Part shown: positions 24,331-37,060 of the stretch, piece after piece
Layout: each line of letters opens with the position of its first letter
Position numbering within the stretch: the stretch's first letter is position 1
Assembly (NCBI GenBank): GCA_021234155.1
Contig: JAJEKV010000086.1
Span: 370,001-434,000, forward strand
Length of the DNA stretch: 64,000 nt
DNA from: Isoetes taiwanensis
Taxonomy: Eukaryota > Streptophyta > Lycopodiopsida > Isoetales > Isoetaceae
Reading direction: 5' to 3'
Made by a program: the position numbers and the translations under genes
Notes under the pieces: generated by a model
Seen by the model: the letters and a program-made list of their open reading frames with translations, nothing else
Databases searched by the model: none
Told to the model about the DNA's origin: nothing

Positions 24331-24535
24331 ACATATATCATAATCTTATGGCATATGAGACATATATCATATATGTCATCATATACTACATGCGATATGA
24401 GACATACGTCATATGGATGACATATAACATAATCTTATGGCATGTATATACTATGTGGCATATGAGACATATGCCATAAATGTCATATCTCATATGTCAC
24501 ATTCGATATGTGACATATGTTGTTGTTATATACCG
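24300..24535. repeat. CATATG/ATGACATAT-rich palindromic array
   Basis: Dense, interleaved inverted copies of CATATG, ATATGTCATAT and ATGACATAT give a strongly foldback-prone block. A shorter related segment with the same order of words occurs at 27672-27725 (ATATGTCATATATGCC, then CTTATATGTCATATTCGATATGT). Confidence 0.6.
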
Positions 24536-24539
24536 TTAT

Positions 24540-26130
24540 CATTGTTGGGGTGGTATAGGAAACCGTATACATGATCGTATATGGGAGGTATATATACATA
24601 TATGTACACACATGCACGCGTGGAGGAGATATGCAAGTATGTATTGTGTATCTGGGGATCCATTATCAGAGGATGCAAGTGTTTTTACGAGGGGAAAAAA
24701 AAAGCAGAGGCGGTGTATGATACTAGATTATCTTGATCTAACTATGGAGATTATGAGTCTTTATGTTGTGCATTGCATAGATCTGGTAGATTGAAGCTTG
24801 GATTACTGGTTTTTCATCTTTCTTGCAAGGTTGGAGTTACAATTTGGCGACCACGGTGCTCGACAGACCATTGTATGGTACAAATTTCCATTGGAAAATA
24901 CCATTTGTCTGAGTGATTGTCGGTAAAGAAAAAGAACAAGGTGCTGCGCACGAGGGGTTGCCGAAAGTGTCTTTTCATGGTTTCTGTTTCGTCGTTTATT
25001 TTCATGTTTTTTGTTTGATTGTTCCTTGAGATTGAGCTTGAATGCTAATTTATTTTTTTCATCCAGTTTGTCTCTTTCAGCCGCTTACCTATTGTAAGGG
25101 AGAAAGAAATAAGGATATAAGAATTGGGTGGAAATTCTTCTTGTTTTTATTTTGTTACTTAATCTACATAGTGAAAGAACTTTGCATGATATTATTGAGA
25201 CAAGGGTCAGATTCTCTTGCTTAAGGACTTATGAAAGAATATGAGATCGAAGATCTGTGTACTTGCTCCAAGTGGACACTTCACTGCACATATTTTCTTG
25301 TAGAAGTCATTGTCCATCAGACTTGTGGGCGCTTCTTGCATTTTCTCATTTTTACTAGAAGTCATTATCCGTAAGCGTTTGTGGACACTCGTTTTTCCAC
25401 CTGCACATTCTTTTTTTTTTACATTGAATTCATTATCCACAAGGGCGCAAAAGTAAATTGATGTGCACTTCTTTTTGTATTCTTTCCTTTTGTTTTGCTG
25501 TAGTAGCCATCTCATTTTTATTTTTATTTTTATTTTTATTTCTTAAGGGGTGGGGAGGGGGTTGTGTGGGGTGCATGGCATGGAGCATGCACTATGCCTC
25601 TAGAGCGTCAGACTAAAGGGGGAAGGCAAATCTTGGCCGTCAGACATGGCTGGGAACATGTATAGATATTTTATTTTTTATTCACGAAGTGATTCACCAA
25701 ATCATTGTACCCATCGATTATGACGATAATGAAAATGAAAAAATTGGTAATGTGCATTAATTGTGCAATTTAGATTTAGACAATATAGGATCCTTCTAAT
25801 GATATTATTTTTTGTGCTTTGCCTATGCAATTGAATTGTCTTGTGATGCTATAAAATGGGGGACCCTCTCACGACATGCTCTACAGCTATATCAAGAATC
25901 TAGAGCCACCTTGTCTGGTAACGTTGGAAAGAAACCTTCAATTTTCTTTCTTAGGTAAAAGTACTTTTAATGTTTTCAGAATCATTTTCAATTAAGAACA
26001 TGCTACAACACGGATGCGTGCTTATAGACACTGAACCTAAGGTGGTAGTATAATAAGTATTCTTGTAAATTTACTTAATTCTATCTTGCCTTGAATCATT
26101 CTCATATCTTTTCATATAAATTCAAATATC
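24540..26130. other. No supportable gene; local repeats
   Basis: Contains three diverged tandem units of about 55-70 bp around GAAGTCATT(R)TCC(R)T (25303-25490) and four TTTTTA units at about 25513-25540. The minus-strand open frame covering the tandem units (25515-25207) has repeating peptide character and no known domain. Confidence 0.4.
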
Positions 26131-26138
26131 AAATATTA

Positions 26139-26300
26139 TCAGGTCATTGGGGCAATGGTCAAGAATGCAAATTCAACTGGGCGCTGGAAATATGGTACCA
26201 ACATCTTTACTAAAGACAGTGGATTTGGGAACAATTGGGCATGTGGATTTTGTAACCATGGGCCTGCATGCAAGACGCAATACTGGACCTTATTCATCAT
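26139..26300 (+). pseudogene. Possible BED-type zinc-finger exon of a hAT-like element
   Basis: After an acceptor-like 'ttatcag', an open segment reads 'VIGAMVKNANSTGRWKYGTN' then 'GNNWACGFCNHGPACKTQYW'. The W.C.FC core resembles the first half of BED fingers found at the N-terminus of hAT transposases, but the distal His residues are not clear. No transposase follows. Tentative. Confidence 0.25.
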
Positions 26301-26815
26301 GAGGTTTATACATCTTTGCAGAGCTTTTTGACTCAATATTTAAACTAGATAAAAGTGGTATGTTGGTGCAGGTTGAAGCTTGTGATGGCCTTACTGTTGC
26401 ACCGAATAGCAATTAATTGCACCGAACAGCACCGAATAACAAAATCAAAGTTACTATAGCAACCACTAAAAAAGATATTTGGTCTGAAACTTCGGTGGCT
26501 CCCTTCGTCTCTGCACACCCGGCCCCTTGTTCTTTATGCATATGAATCCATACGCTGTTGGTTAATGCTACACAGGACAAAAACGTTCTATTTTTTCCCA
26601 CAAGAAGAGTGCAAGAAGACAGAAAAGAACACAACTAATAAGATTATGTCTTCTCCAAAATCATTGTTTTGCAGATAATGATCTATGGAGCAAAAGAAAA
26701 ATCTGAGTCAGATATAAAAACCTGTGTTACAGACGAAAATGGCATGAGAAAATGACCGAGCAAACAGGGGACTGAGCAAACAGAATGCGAATGCGTTAAT
26801 TGAGAGGAATCAACC

Positions 26816-26971
26816 ATGTGTATGGCCGTGCCTTTGTCGCCATTGCCATCGCTTTCGGCGTCTGCCCGGGTCGAATATCTTGCCCGTGGCGAAGCTCTAT
26901 GGAAGCACCTTTGCCTCCGACAATGGCCTTCTCTTGCCCATGACCATGGCCCCTACCTAACCACACTGCAG
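26816..26971 (+). CDS. F-box-like exon fragment
   Basis: An ATG-started 52-codon segment ends exactly at a splice donor (CTGCAG|GTAGTT) in phase 0. Its 'ARGEALWKHLCLRQWPSL' looks like the C-terminal half of an F-box (V...W..L...+.LW+.LC.RRWPSL), the Skp1-binding module of SCF ubiquitin ligases. The first half of the F-box consensus (LPDEL...) is only weakly represented by 'PLSPLPSLSASAR'. No downstream exon was found; the next 700 bp are extremely AT-rich. Probably a fragment, possibly a first exon. Confidence 0.35.
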
Positions 26972-26989
26972 GTAGTTTCCTTATGTTTT

Positions 26990-27670
26990 ACCTTCTCAGA
27001 TCCATTTCTTTTATCAGTTGAAATGGCAAGCTATCAATGTTTAAAATTGTTTTCTACACTAATTTTTAATTTAATCTATTTAAAATTAATTTTTTCATCT
27101 AAGATGAACTCTATATGACAAAATATTATTATTTTTAAATGTTTAAAGAAAGTTTAGATGAAATATATCAAATGATTACGTTTATATTTTAATTAGAAAA
27201 TAATTGAATTGGTTAGTTTTAATTAATTTTCAATATATATTTTCAATATTTGTTATTAAAACATAAACTTTATATTTTAATTAATATTAATCTAACACTT
27301 TTTTAAAGTATTTTTAAAGTACTAAGACTTTGTAAATTGTGAAATCCTTATATAATTTTAAGTCACTCACTTATCAAACCATAATATTTTATTTACAAAT
27401 TATCTTGATTGCTAAATTTTAAATTTGTTAAGAACTAGTTTGAAAATTAAAATTTTATATTCTCAAAATGTCTAATTCTAAATAGATTCACGTAAAAATT
27501 AGTTTAGAAAGAAATTGTTTATGTTTCTATAACAATTATACTTTAAATTTAAAGATAAAGTTATATAATTAGAACTTGTAAAAATTATAAGTATCAAGGA
27601 AAATTAAACATGACATGTAATCTTAAAATGATACCCCAATCTATTATATCTGAATAAGTCCAAGTTTTGT
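26990..27670. other. Extremely AT-rich non-coding block
   Basis: Long runs of A/T with few G/C (TTTAAATT, AATTAATTTT and similar words) and no coding frame beyond background. It sits directly after the F-box-like exon donor. It could be intron or matrix-attachment-like DNA; only the composition is observed. Confidence 0.5.
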
Positions 27671-27729
27671 TGAATATGTCATATATGCCATAAATGTGAT
27701 ATCTTATATGTCATATTCGATATGTAAAA

Positions 27730-29090
27730 AACGGATTAAGTCTAGCGTGTCTGAGATTTTTGGATTTGGATATGACATCCAACTCCTTGCTGCATCCCTC
27801 AACTCGCTCCATGTGGCAAATCCATTTCCTGAATAATTTGTCACGTCACCTGCGGATATTCAAGTCATGGCCTTGAGTTTTGAGAATGGTAGAAAGTCAC
27901 GGAAAAGAGGAAATTTGTAAAAAAAAAAAATATGAAAATTTCTAAAAGAATAAATATATAAATACCTTTTCAAAATTTGTTGTGCTCTCTCGAGAGAACC
28001 CTAGATCATTTTATGAGGCCCACACGTCTGTTTTTGAAGCCCATGAGCCTACTTGAATGATTGGAATGGATAAATTAGACACTGTATTTGGATTAGCATG
28101 TTGGCACACTTCTTCATTTTTCGGAATAATAGAGGCGATATCCATGAAATTCTCAAAGCGAATCTACTACCCCATCTACAATAGAGGAGAAGGATTCTAG
28201 TGATTGGAGAGATTGCATGCTCAACACATCTCTCTAAATCTAACATAGAGAAACTATTAGTTGGTATCCGGGTTTCTAAATACATCCACGACATTTAAGC
28301 TCCTCCGGTCGCGAGCAAGCCGGAAATTTTGGAACCCACTCATATTGTAGACACTGCTCATCATCGCTGCCGCCTAAAGTAAGCCGCCTCTTAAACCTGC
28401 TTTGTTAGAAAAGGCGGCCTAGAAATTAAGCCGAATGAAAGTATTCTGCTGTTTGAAAAGTTCTGAGGGAAAGGAAATTATCCATAGTCGATAAACCCAT
28501 TTGTTACAAAAGTTATAGCGAAAATTATAATCCATGTACATCGTAGATATACTAGATTCAAATTTAATTCTCATCACTACATATATCAATCTTGTTAATT
28601 AATTTGGGATTTTCTGGTTTGGTGGAAAAAGTTTTTGGTTTTTTTTTTTAATGCGATTTCTTAAGATTGTTGGTGTTTTGGTTCTTAGGAAAATATTAGT
28701 ACTTCCAAAAATCGCTAATATTTTTTGGGCATATTTCGGTATGATTTCTTTGAGCATACATTTTTTTGGGTATGATATCGAGCAAGGGGATTTTCGTGTT
28801 TGGATGTATCTATTTTGTGCCATAGAGGATAGGCGGCCAGATTGGAGCCGTCCACGAAAAAAGCCCTTTCTTCTTAATACTCTGTTGCAGGATGCTCAAT
28901 ATTCTTCCCTCGATATGCTCCGGATCTGCAGTGATGGATGCTCTTTGCAAACTATGGAGGTGATGAATTGTTCCATCGATGATCTACAATCGACTGGTCT
29001 TTTGATAAATGCATTTTCCTGTGTGTTGTATTTGTGCAGATGCAGAAGCAATCTGAATGGAGCTTGATAGACTCATTTTGATAGGCCAAT
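27730..29090. other. No recognised gene
   Basis: The longest frame (28651-29067, plus, 138 codons) begins in a T-rich segment and shows no family signature. Its second half from about 28795 has more protein-like composition but no recognisable motif. Confidence 0.3.
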
Positions 29091-29322
29091 ATCAATAGGG
29101 TTACTAGAGTTTCTTTCACTGGGGCCTGACGATTTTCCTGCATAGTTATGACAGGTGGACCTTAAGTTCTCTTCTTTTTGTTTCAGCTAATGCCACTGCA
29201 TTCTTTGAGAAATTAGAAGCAGAAACAACAGTTATTACTGCATATTTTGGGAAATTTAAAGCAGAGAAAGCAGTTTTCTTGCATGGAAGCTCATGCTTAT
29301 ATGTATAAAGGATCACTTTTTA

Positions 29323-29679
29323 TTACAAAGAGCACATGAAGACGTGAGGTATTTTTGAGCAAATTCGCATTGTTGTTATGTGATACAATGATTTGATTTT
29401 ATTTTTCATTGATTTTTGATCCAGGAAGTGCAAGCGAAGTTTGTTGCTGAGGCAATGTTTCGTTCCAAGTTCTACATCTGCGGGAATGGCTAAATCTGAA
29501 GAACAAATAGACAACAGTAGACCAAGATCAGTAGGGTTACTAGAGTTTCTTTCACTAGGGTCTAATGATTCTCCTACATAGTTATCCACGTCTTGATTGT
29601 TTATTCTCCCAATGCAATCTTCTTCTTTTGCTGATACATAAGCCTTATTCCAATAAGAAAACAGTGTGCTCTTAGCCAT
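29323..29679 (-). CDS. Hypothetical protein, low support
   Basis: An ATG-started frame of 119 codons reads 'MAKSTLFSYWNKAYVSAKEE', then 'NYVGESLDPSERNSSNPTD'. The second peptide is repeated in a degenerate copy about 435 bp away (29098-29150), so the area contains a partial duplication of coding-like sequence. No domain recognised. The N-terminal 'K.TLFSYW.K' style recurs in hAT-type or ZMYM-like transposon proteins, which is only a hint. Confidence 0.2.
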   Translation of the reverse strand: MAKSTLFSYWNKAYVSAKEEDCIGRINNQDVDNYVGESLDPSERNSSNPTDLGLLLSICSSDLAIPADVELGTKHCLSNKLRLHFLDQKSMKNKIKSLYHITTMRICSKIPHVFMCSL

Positions 29680-29759
29680 ACTAAGACATAGTGATGCTGG
29701 AAGAACTGATCCTACTACAAAGACCAAAGACCAAATCGATTATGCAATGTATAAAGTTT

Positions 29760-32500
29760 TTTTGAGTTACTATTCAGAAGCATTGGGTTACCCTAGGTGG
29801 TTCATTTAAGTTCAAGTGCCCTTTGCTCTCCTTCTCATCTAATCTACAGAGGCTTTTTCCATTGGTTTTTCCAACTGAAAAAATAAATCGTGAGAATCCT
29901 CGCTGGAATGCTTTGGTCCAAATGGACCCAGACCATGATTCAGAAGTTTGAATCTGAATGGAAAAGACTTGGCGAAATATTGTATGGTATTGGAGATTTC
30001 ATGCTCAAATGCTATGTCCTTTTTCATAGAACCATGAGTGGAACTACAACTAGGAAGAAACTTCTTGCATATATCTTCAAGTCTTTCAAAACTGATTGCT
30101 CATGCTGAACTAATTTTTTGTTTGAACTGAAGTATTCAAAAAATGTCTTGAATTTACACTTATTCACTACCATGGCTAGAGGAGCAGCTAAATCATTCTT
30201 TGCTTCTACTTCTTGAATGCGTACATTTGCAGTTGTCTTTCAGTATTCCTATTTATTGGAGATAGAGCATCGAGCTTCCTTTTGCTTTGTTACATGCTAT
30301 CAACATCTATTCTTGAAATCCAAAATTTATAAGGCTTATACGATGTCCCTGGTTGTTTGTAGCCAACATGTTTAAATTTGGTCCTAATAATTCATTCAGT
30401 TAGACGATTTAGCCGTGACTGTTCTAGGAAAATTAATTATCTACTGTGTAGTTAGTTGGGCATTAGGTTGGGATGCAGTTGCATGATGAGATAATAGTTT
30501 TATTGGTGTGGATGCAGCATTGTGCTAAAGAATCAAATAAGATGGTGAAAGCCAAATGTAACATTTAGCTCAGAATGGATGGCTTCACGCAACAAGTAGC
30601 ACAGTCCAAGGTTCATTATTCCTGATGCAAACTCCAAGGATCTATAAAATGTAAGTTTATTTTCCAATAAAATCGCAAGAATGTCTCTTTAAATGCTTAG
30701 CTTCATTTTGCATGCTTCACCTTCACCTCAAAATTCTGATCGTGTTTAGCTTCATTTGCATTGGGTCATTTCAAAAACAAAGTTTGTTTTTTAATTTTAT
30801 AAATTTTTGAAGTATATTCTGGCAGACTGTTATGCTCCATCATTGCATCTTATTCATAATTTCTGCACAATATCTTTTACCTACTTGCTTGTTGCTTCTA
30901 TATTACAATTTTTAGTGCCTGCCTTTTAGTGTTATCACTCACTATTGCAGCTCCATAGATTGTTTCTCTGCAAAAGCTAAAATCTATTTTTTTCTGGGCA
31001 TCGTTGACAGGGCTTTTGTCGATTTGCGGCAAACAACTCATTTTCTTGTACTATTTCTTTGCCTATAATTTTTGCAGCAAGCAGCTCATTTTCTTCCACT
31101 ATTTCTTTGCCTATTTATTTAATAACACTTCATCATATACATATCTTCTTAGCTCTTCACAAGATGAATATGTAGCAAAATAACAGGGGGTTCTAGGGGG
31201 ATTTGATATGGATGTTGATATGGATGTAAAAATAAATCCTGAAACCATAGAACATCTATCTCTAAAACAATAGAACGGGTTGTTATAAAAAAAATAATCA
31301 CATTACTAGCTCATTGGGTATATTGGTTAAAGTAGTCTTATTAGAACATTGAGTTATTTTGATAGAGGTTCAAGCCCCCGTATTTCATATTCGAAAATCT
31401 TAGGCAAAGCCGTATAGACCATTATTTCATATATTAACTCTATGTTATCATGTTAGCTTTGTTCTTGGAACAAGAAATTGTAGATCTTTTTGAAAGATTG
31501 CAGGGATTTACTAGAGTCTTAACCAGTTGTTCTAAAGCGGTGCCATAAATCCATCCAACTTTGAATTGCATCATATGCCTATGGCTATATAACTATAAAT
31601 GTTCAAGTCCGTTAAGCGGCTTGCCTTTAGTAGCACATCAGTGGTGCCCTTTATGTTAGCTTGCCTCTATGGTCACAATAGTTTCATAGGACTTAGTAAT
31701 CTGTCAAATGTGTTTCATATGCTGAAATTTACTTTTGTTCTGACAATCATATGAAATGATTCTCACAAGTGATATGATGTGACTTTTATTTTATGATGGA
31801 CAAAAGTAGTGATATAATGTGTTTAATACTCTAACAATCTATGTCTTCAAATTTTGTAGCAGTGCTATCTGGGCTAGAAGGACTTAACACTGGAAGGTCT
31901 TAGTACTGTTCCTATGCCTAGGGCAGAGAAAGCCACAACGAGGTAACCTTCATATCTTTTGTAGATAGCGGCACATTTGCTTCCTCCATAGCACTTGGTT
32001 GTGCGTACCATTTAAGGATGAGTTATGCCCCCTTGAGAAATCATAAATCCCCTTGATTATCATGCGGTTTTTATCTCACGTGACTCAAAGCTTTAATATT
32101 GCTTTATCCAATGGAGCCCATAAAAACCCTTGATTATCATGCATTTCTTATCCCTCTATAGTGGGACTATGGAAATATGCAAAAAAAAAAAACTAGAAGA
32201 CCATGCCCTATTGTCTTGAGCATTATGAGGCCAATTTGAAAGCCCGTAATGCAGGGCTTTTACAGGTAATCATCTGAGATATTCTAAGCTTTTTATTTGG
32301 TATAAATTTTATATTCCTTTAGGTGGGACCCTTCACAATGTGATTCTTATATAGCACCATGCTTGGCCAGATATGTTGTGAGTGCTCAGTTGTGAGTATT
32401 CTAAGATTGGGCTTCATGATTGGTTTGAACTACAACAGCTCAATTTCAGAATATATGCAAGGTAGTCAAATGTATACATTTGACAGAATATGGTCTAATT
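29760..32500. other. No supportable gene
   Basis: A short plus-strand coding-like piece near 29850-29940 ('FPTEKINRENPRWNALVQMD') has no partner exons. A tRNA-like SINE candidate is at 31304-31390 and a ~50-bp tandem repeat (CTCATTTTCTT.YACTATTTCTTTGCCTAT) at 31035-31120. The rest is AT-rich, without signal. Confidence 0.35.
31304..31390 (+). mobile_element. Possible tRNA-derived SINE head
   Basis: An A-box-like 'CTAGCTCATTGGG' and a B-box-like 'GAGGTTCAAGCCCC' about 50 nt apart, followed by 'GTATTTCATATTCG'. Resembles the two better SINE copies in promoter boxes, but without the conserved GCAACTACC block or paired tail. Confidence 0.35.
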
Positions 32501-32510
32501 GATCTTTTTC

Positions 32511-33075
32511 ATTGGAGTGGACATGCAATGTTCTTAAATTATCAAGTAAGCTCACATCTCTAAGTATGGCTTAACTGCACTTATGCTTCATACTAAGGTC
32601 ATTTGTCGTTGGATGGCTGATACCTTTGTCAATGGAGGACATGCAACGTTCTTAAATTATCAGGTAAAGCCTCACACCTCTAAGGATGGCTTAACTGCGC
32701 TTCTGCTTCATACTACAGATCATTTGTCATTGGAGTGGACATGCAATGTTCTCAAATTATCAAGTAAAACTTCACACTTCATACTTCGGATAGCTGAACT
32801 GCGCGTCTGCTTCACAGTGCATGTCATTTGTGCTCCTAACATTTAATCTATCACAATATTATCCATCTGATGAATAGAGAAACTTCTAAGGTATGACTGA
32901 CAATGTGCTGGAAGTCCTCTTTTTAACGAATGGCAGATTCATTTCTCTTTTAAAGATGGTTTCTACAATAACCTCAAGATGGTTGAAGTGCATTTCTGCT
33001 TCTCAGTACAGGTCATTTGTGCTTTTAACATTTAATCTATCACAATATTATCCATCTGACGAATATAGAAACTAA
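32511..33075. repeat. Diverged tandem repeats leading into duplication copy B
   Basis: Three units share 'ACATGCAA(Y)GTTCT(Y)AAATTATCA' and 'CACA..TCTAAG.ATGGCTTAACTGC' with starts near 32521, 32639 and 32739. Then 'TAACATTTAATCTATCACAATATTATCCATCTGA' occurs twice (about 32840 and 33029). The second is the left end of the block duplicated at the window start. Confidence 0.65.
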
Positions 33076-35233
33076 TATTTTAACGAATGGCACATTCAGT
33101 TCTTCTCTTAAGATGTTTTTTGCAACAACAATTCTGATGGCGCTTTCATTTCCTTTTTAAGATAGTTTTTGTATTAACAATTTGGATTGTTTTTCTATAG
33201 AATATTGCATGGAATATTGCATCCCAGGCACGATGCCATGATTAATTAGGCATACCATTTCATTACATAGGGCACAATGAGTCCATAACATCACAATTAT
33301 ACAATCCTTTTGTGTTATAGACCCTTTATGCCAACACAACATAGGCATCCTGTCACAACTCCAATATAACATTATTTGACATCTAATGGGATGTCCAAAG
33401 AGGTGGGCTAGCGGTGTCAACAGTTACTACGACAACAAATAGTTTACGCCATGACAAGTTAAATAGATCAATATTGACAACATATCTCAATATTGTTCTA
33501 GAACTAACAGAGAGTCAACACAAGACAAAAGCCTCACGGGCATCTCTTAGCACAAACCAAATAGAACATGCTGACAAAAGCCTCACGGGCATCTCTTAGC
33601 ACAAACCAAATAGAACATGCTGCTAGTTAGTAAAACCTTTATGACCGGGATTAAAAAACCTCGCCCTTTACGTTTTTTTTTTATACGAGCTTATTAAAAA
33701 AAAACCGGTCTTGAAGCCGATGGGAAAGAATTAAGGTCTGCGCATCAGCTCCAGCAAGTCCAACATCGTCATACCATGGGCCAGTAGAAGGAAACAAGGG
33801 GCTTTCTGCCGGAACAGCAAGCACAAGCAACAGCGCAGGCATTCCGGTAGTTTTAGGGCTACATGGAGGAGCTTCACCTGCTCCAATAACTCCACCATTA
33901 AGCTCTTCAAGATCAAAAGCTCAAATAAAAAACGAATGGGAGAAGCATCGATAGATTGTCCAGCGACGTTCTTCTGCAATGGAGTGGGTTCATGGAGTCC
34001 GGTCATAGTGGGTCCGTCGATACCGAATCCGGCATCACGGATCCGGCAGAGCCAGAGCCATAATCAAATCCAAGCGGTGGTAGTTCCGGCAGGCTGCAAG
34101 GCATAGGATGGGTGAATTACGCCATGTTCTGATGTGGGGGATTCAGAGCCCTCCTACTGAACAGGAGCTGGACTGGGTCAGTAAAAAATATCCAAACTTT
34201 CCAACAGGGAGCTAGGCGACCGACATAGGTTTTGCAAAAAGAGGGGTCTAAGCGATGGATTTGGGTATCAGAATTGTTTAAACTGCATTTACAGATAGAG
34301 CTGGGTGAGCTGGGCCAAACCGATTTAATCACAAAGCTGGTAGCCTCAGATACTTGCATTTAGGTGAAGCAAAACTATTTCAGAACATGTTCTTCTAGCA
34401 TGAAGCACTAGCTGGTACATCTAAGAAAAGTTCTCAAATGGGCCTTTTTAGGGATCTGTTCATGCAAAAAAAATGCAGATCTGTTGGCCGTCACGATTTG
34501 GCACTCGATAACAAGAATGGGAATGCCCTTCATCATGATTTTGCTCTGTAAGCAGAACCAAGACCTTTGAGGTTTCTTCGTCGTGGGAAGATAAATCCAC
34601 CATACAAATCCGGCTATCCCCAAAAGCAAAAAGACAGAAACCAGAATTCTAGACCCTCAAATCCAGACATTTAGAAGCACAAAATAATAACCAGAATAGT
34701 CATGCTTGCTCGATTTGGCACAGGAACATTCTTCTGGCTTTCATGGCTTGCTCTATTCGCATTCTAAACTGCCTTATGCTGTCGTCTCTTTGTTTTGCTT
34801 TATAGTTACAGTGCCAAATTTGGTCGGAGAGCACAGCTACGCATTTTTCCATGGTGTATTTTTTGCACAAAAAAATGAAAGTAGAAACAAAAAAAAATCC
34901 GGCTCAAGATTCATCCATCCAAGCGATTCATCCAAATCGAGACCCGGATTTGCAAAATAAGGAATTTTAAACTTTGCATTGAATACTGCCAATCAAGCAT
35001 CCCGCAAGCGGCAGAGGGAACGCTACATATGGTGTTACATGCGGCGTTCCGAGGCACGGAACCCAACACCTTGTAATTTTAAATAAGATATGACTTACAA
35101 ATTGAATTGTTAGAGAGATGCCTGCACTAACCTTAGCGCATCTTACGCATATGTCTTGCAATAACCTTTAGGCTTGCAGAATTAGAATCCCATTCTTCCA
35201 TTATCTTGCAAAATGTTACTATCAAATTGTTCA

Positions 35234-35395
35234 AGAATAGAATAGAATAGAATAGAATAGAATAGAATACGATTTTATCGTCCACGGAGACCAACTGGCC
35301 TATGGGACCCAAGTACAAAGAGAGAGCAGCGTGATATTACTACCGGGGATTAAAAACCCCGCCACCAAGGGTTTTAGGAAAAACCTTAGTAGCAA
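35234..35395 (-). mobile_element. LINE 3' end with (ATTCT)n tail, copy B
   Basis: Seven AGAAT units (35234-35268) followed on the plus strand by the complement of 'GTGGACGATAAAA', 'GGTCCCATAGGCC' and the GGGGGTTTTT / GGTTTTTCC block. Same organisation as 2186-2350. Confidence 0.75.
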
Positions 35396-35699
35396 TAAGG
35401 ATCTTGACATCTTTTACTGATTATATACATAATCACAAGTACAGTGAGGTTAATGTCGGACGGGGGGCATAAGCGAGTCCGCGTATCCATTACCTCCCCC
35501 TCTGATCCCAACAAGCCTCTGAGGCCGTGCTCGATTAGCTCATGCAAGGCGATGGGGCACAACTAACAAGAGCATCCGAACTGCGGATATGCTCGTATGC
35601 CGGACATGCACGGAGGCGTGACTTTCATCCTCAATGGCGCCACAGGCGGCAAAGATCGGACTCTGTCCTCACGCGGCTCCCGAATCCATCTCCCCCGTC

Positions 35700-37060
35700 T
35701 CAATGTGGAGGTGGTGTGCACTGTCTTGAATGGAAGCAATCACCTGGCTGCGCTTTGTCATGGGTAGATAGGTGCTTGCGGTAGTGGTGTGGGCCCCTCG
35801 TGAGCATGGGATTAACCTGGCTGTCGATAATTTGCCACCTTGACATGTGACAGGGGCCTGCATCCCAAAGCTTGGCCATGAAGCAAGCATCCAAATTCTG
35901 CTTCAAGGCAGCGCGTTCCTTCGGTGTATGCACTGGTCCACATCGTGTGCCCGCACATTCCATAGCGAGAACCACTGGGCTTGCTTGTCTTTCCAAAGAG
36001 GTTTTGAGTCGGCTGCGGGCCCATCGCCAACGCCAAAAGCAAGGTTGGGCAGCCGGGCTTCATCCATAGCCACCACCTTACGGGAAGTAAATAATGTGAC
36101 GTTCAGTAGCGACCCTCTGTAATGGAAGGAAGCCTGTCTCCTGGAGCAAGATCTGATATGGGACCGTGGATTTCACTCCCAGTGCCCGGGCCAAGAAGGC
36201 CTTATGTACCTGCTCTAGATCGTTCCAAGTGGTGAGGGATATCACTGGCCCCACACTTCGCCCCCATAGGGAGGACCGGCTCAACCAAGGCCACTGAACA
36301 AGTGTGCACAGGTGACCCCATGCATACAACTACGCCTTGTGATGTTGTTTTGCATTGCATCTGAGGCTTTCCGACCTCCGGTGACCCGTAACGATGGATG
36401 CATCCCAAAGTGTGGTAGTAGAAAACTCAATGCCCAAATACTTATAAAGGCCGAGCCACCTCCACTACACCTTTTGGTAAGTGAATGAGGGAAGGCGTGG
36501 AGCCGGGATGATGGGACCAGCGGCACCCCTTGTCTTGGCGGGTTAACTCTCATGTCGGTGAATTGGCGAAGAAAGTGTCCAAAGCATCCGGTGGCGTTGC
36601 ATGTCCTCCAGGGTATATGCGGCAGGTCAACATCATCGGCATATATGAGTTGCGGATTATGTGGTGCATCAACTGGCGCCTCCCCTCCGGTGCTCATTAG
36701 CCATTCTTCTAGCTGGTCAATGTACAAGCCGAGGCGTCCGGGGATAGAGGGCAGCCACGGCGCACCCCAATGCTACTAACAACGAGCTCCCCCGACAGTG
36801 TGAGACGACCGGAGCAAGCCTCGTATAGTCTGTATATAGCATTCTGCAAGTCGACGGGGGTCCCTAGCTGTCTCAATCTGTCCCACAACTTATCCCGAGG
36901 CACTGTGTCAAAAGCCTTTGCGAAATCCACAAAGCAACAGTACAGATTCTGGCGTCGATTCCGGCTATCCTCTATGAGTGTTCGCAGAGTGAAGATATGG
37001 TCAATAGTAGAATGCCGGGGGCGGAAGCCTGCCTGCGTGAGAGCCCGCACTTCTAAGGCA
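35700..37060 (-). pseudogene. 5'-truncated LINE ORF2: reverse transcriptase region
   Basis: The best-preserved stretch (37050-36709) reads 'AGFRPRHSTIDHIFTLRTLI', 'CCFVDFAKAFDTVPRDKLWD' and 'GVRRGCPLSP', the canonical fingers/palm blocks of non-LTR reverse transcriptases. The catalytic 'IYADDVDL' follows in a neighbouring frame (near 36640), then 'YKYLGIEF'-like and C-terminal pieces. The frame changes between blocks, so the ORF is not intact as given. Upstream of AGFRP the match to LINE proteins stops at about 37100, so endonuclease and ORF1 are absent. The 3' end and tail are at 35234-35395, making a truncated insertion of about 1.9 kb that predates the large duplication. Confidence 0.7.

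Noticed and set aside
25207-25515. 102-codon basic frame as a gene
   Set aside because: It overlies three diverged tandem DNA repeats, and its peptide repeats mirror them; no domain or splice context.
28651-29067. 138-codon plus-strand frame as a gene
   Set aside because: No recognisable domain; the first part is low-complexity T-rich DNA. Kept only as a remark in the gene-free stretch.
36709-37050. RT segment as a group II intron or retron reverse transcriptase
   Set aside because: The block sequence, the following YADD context and the pentanucleotide-tailed 3' end identify a non-LTR retrotransposon.
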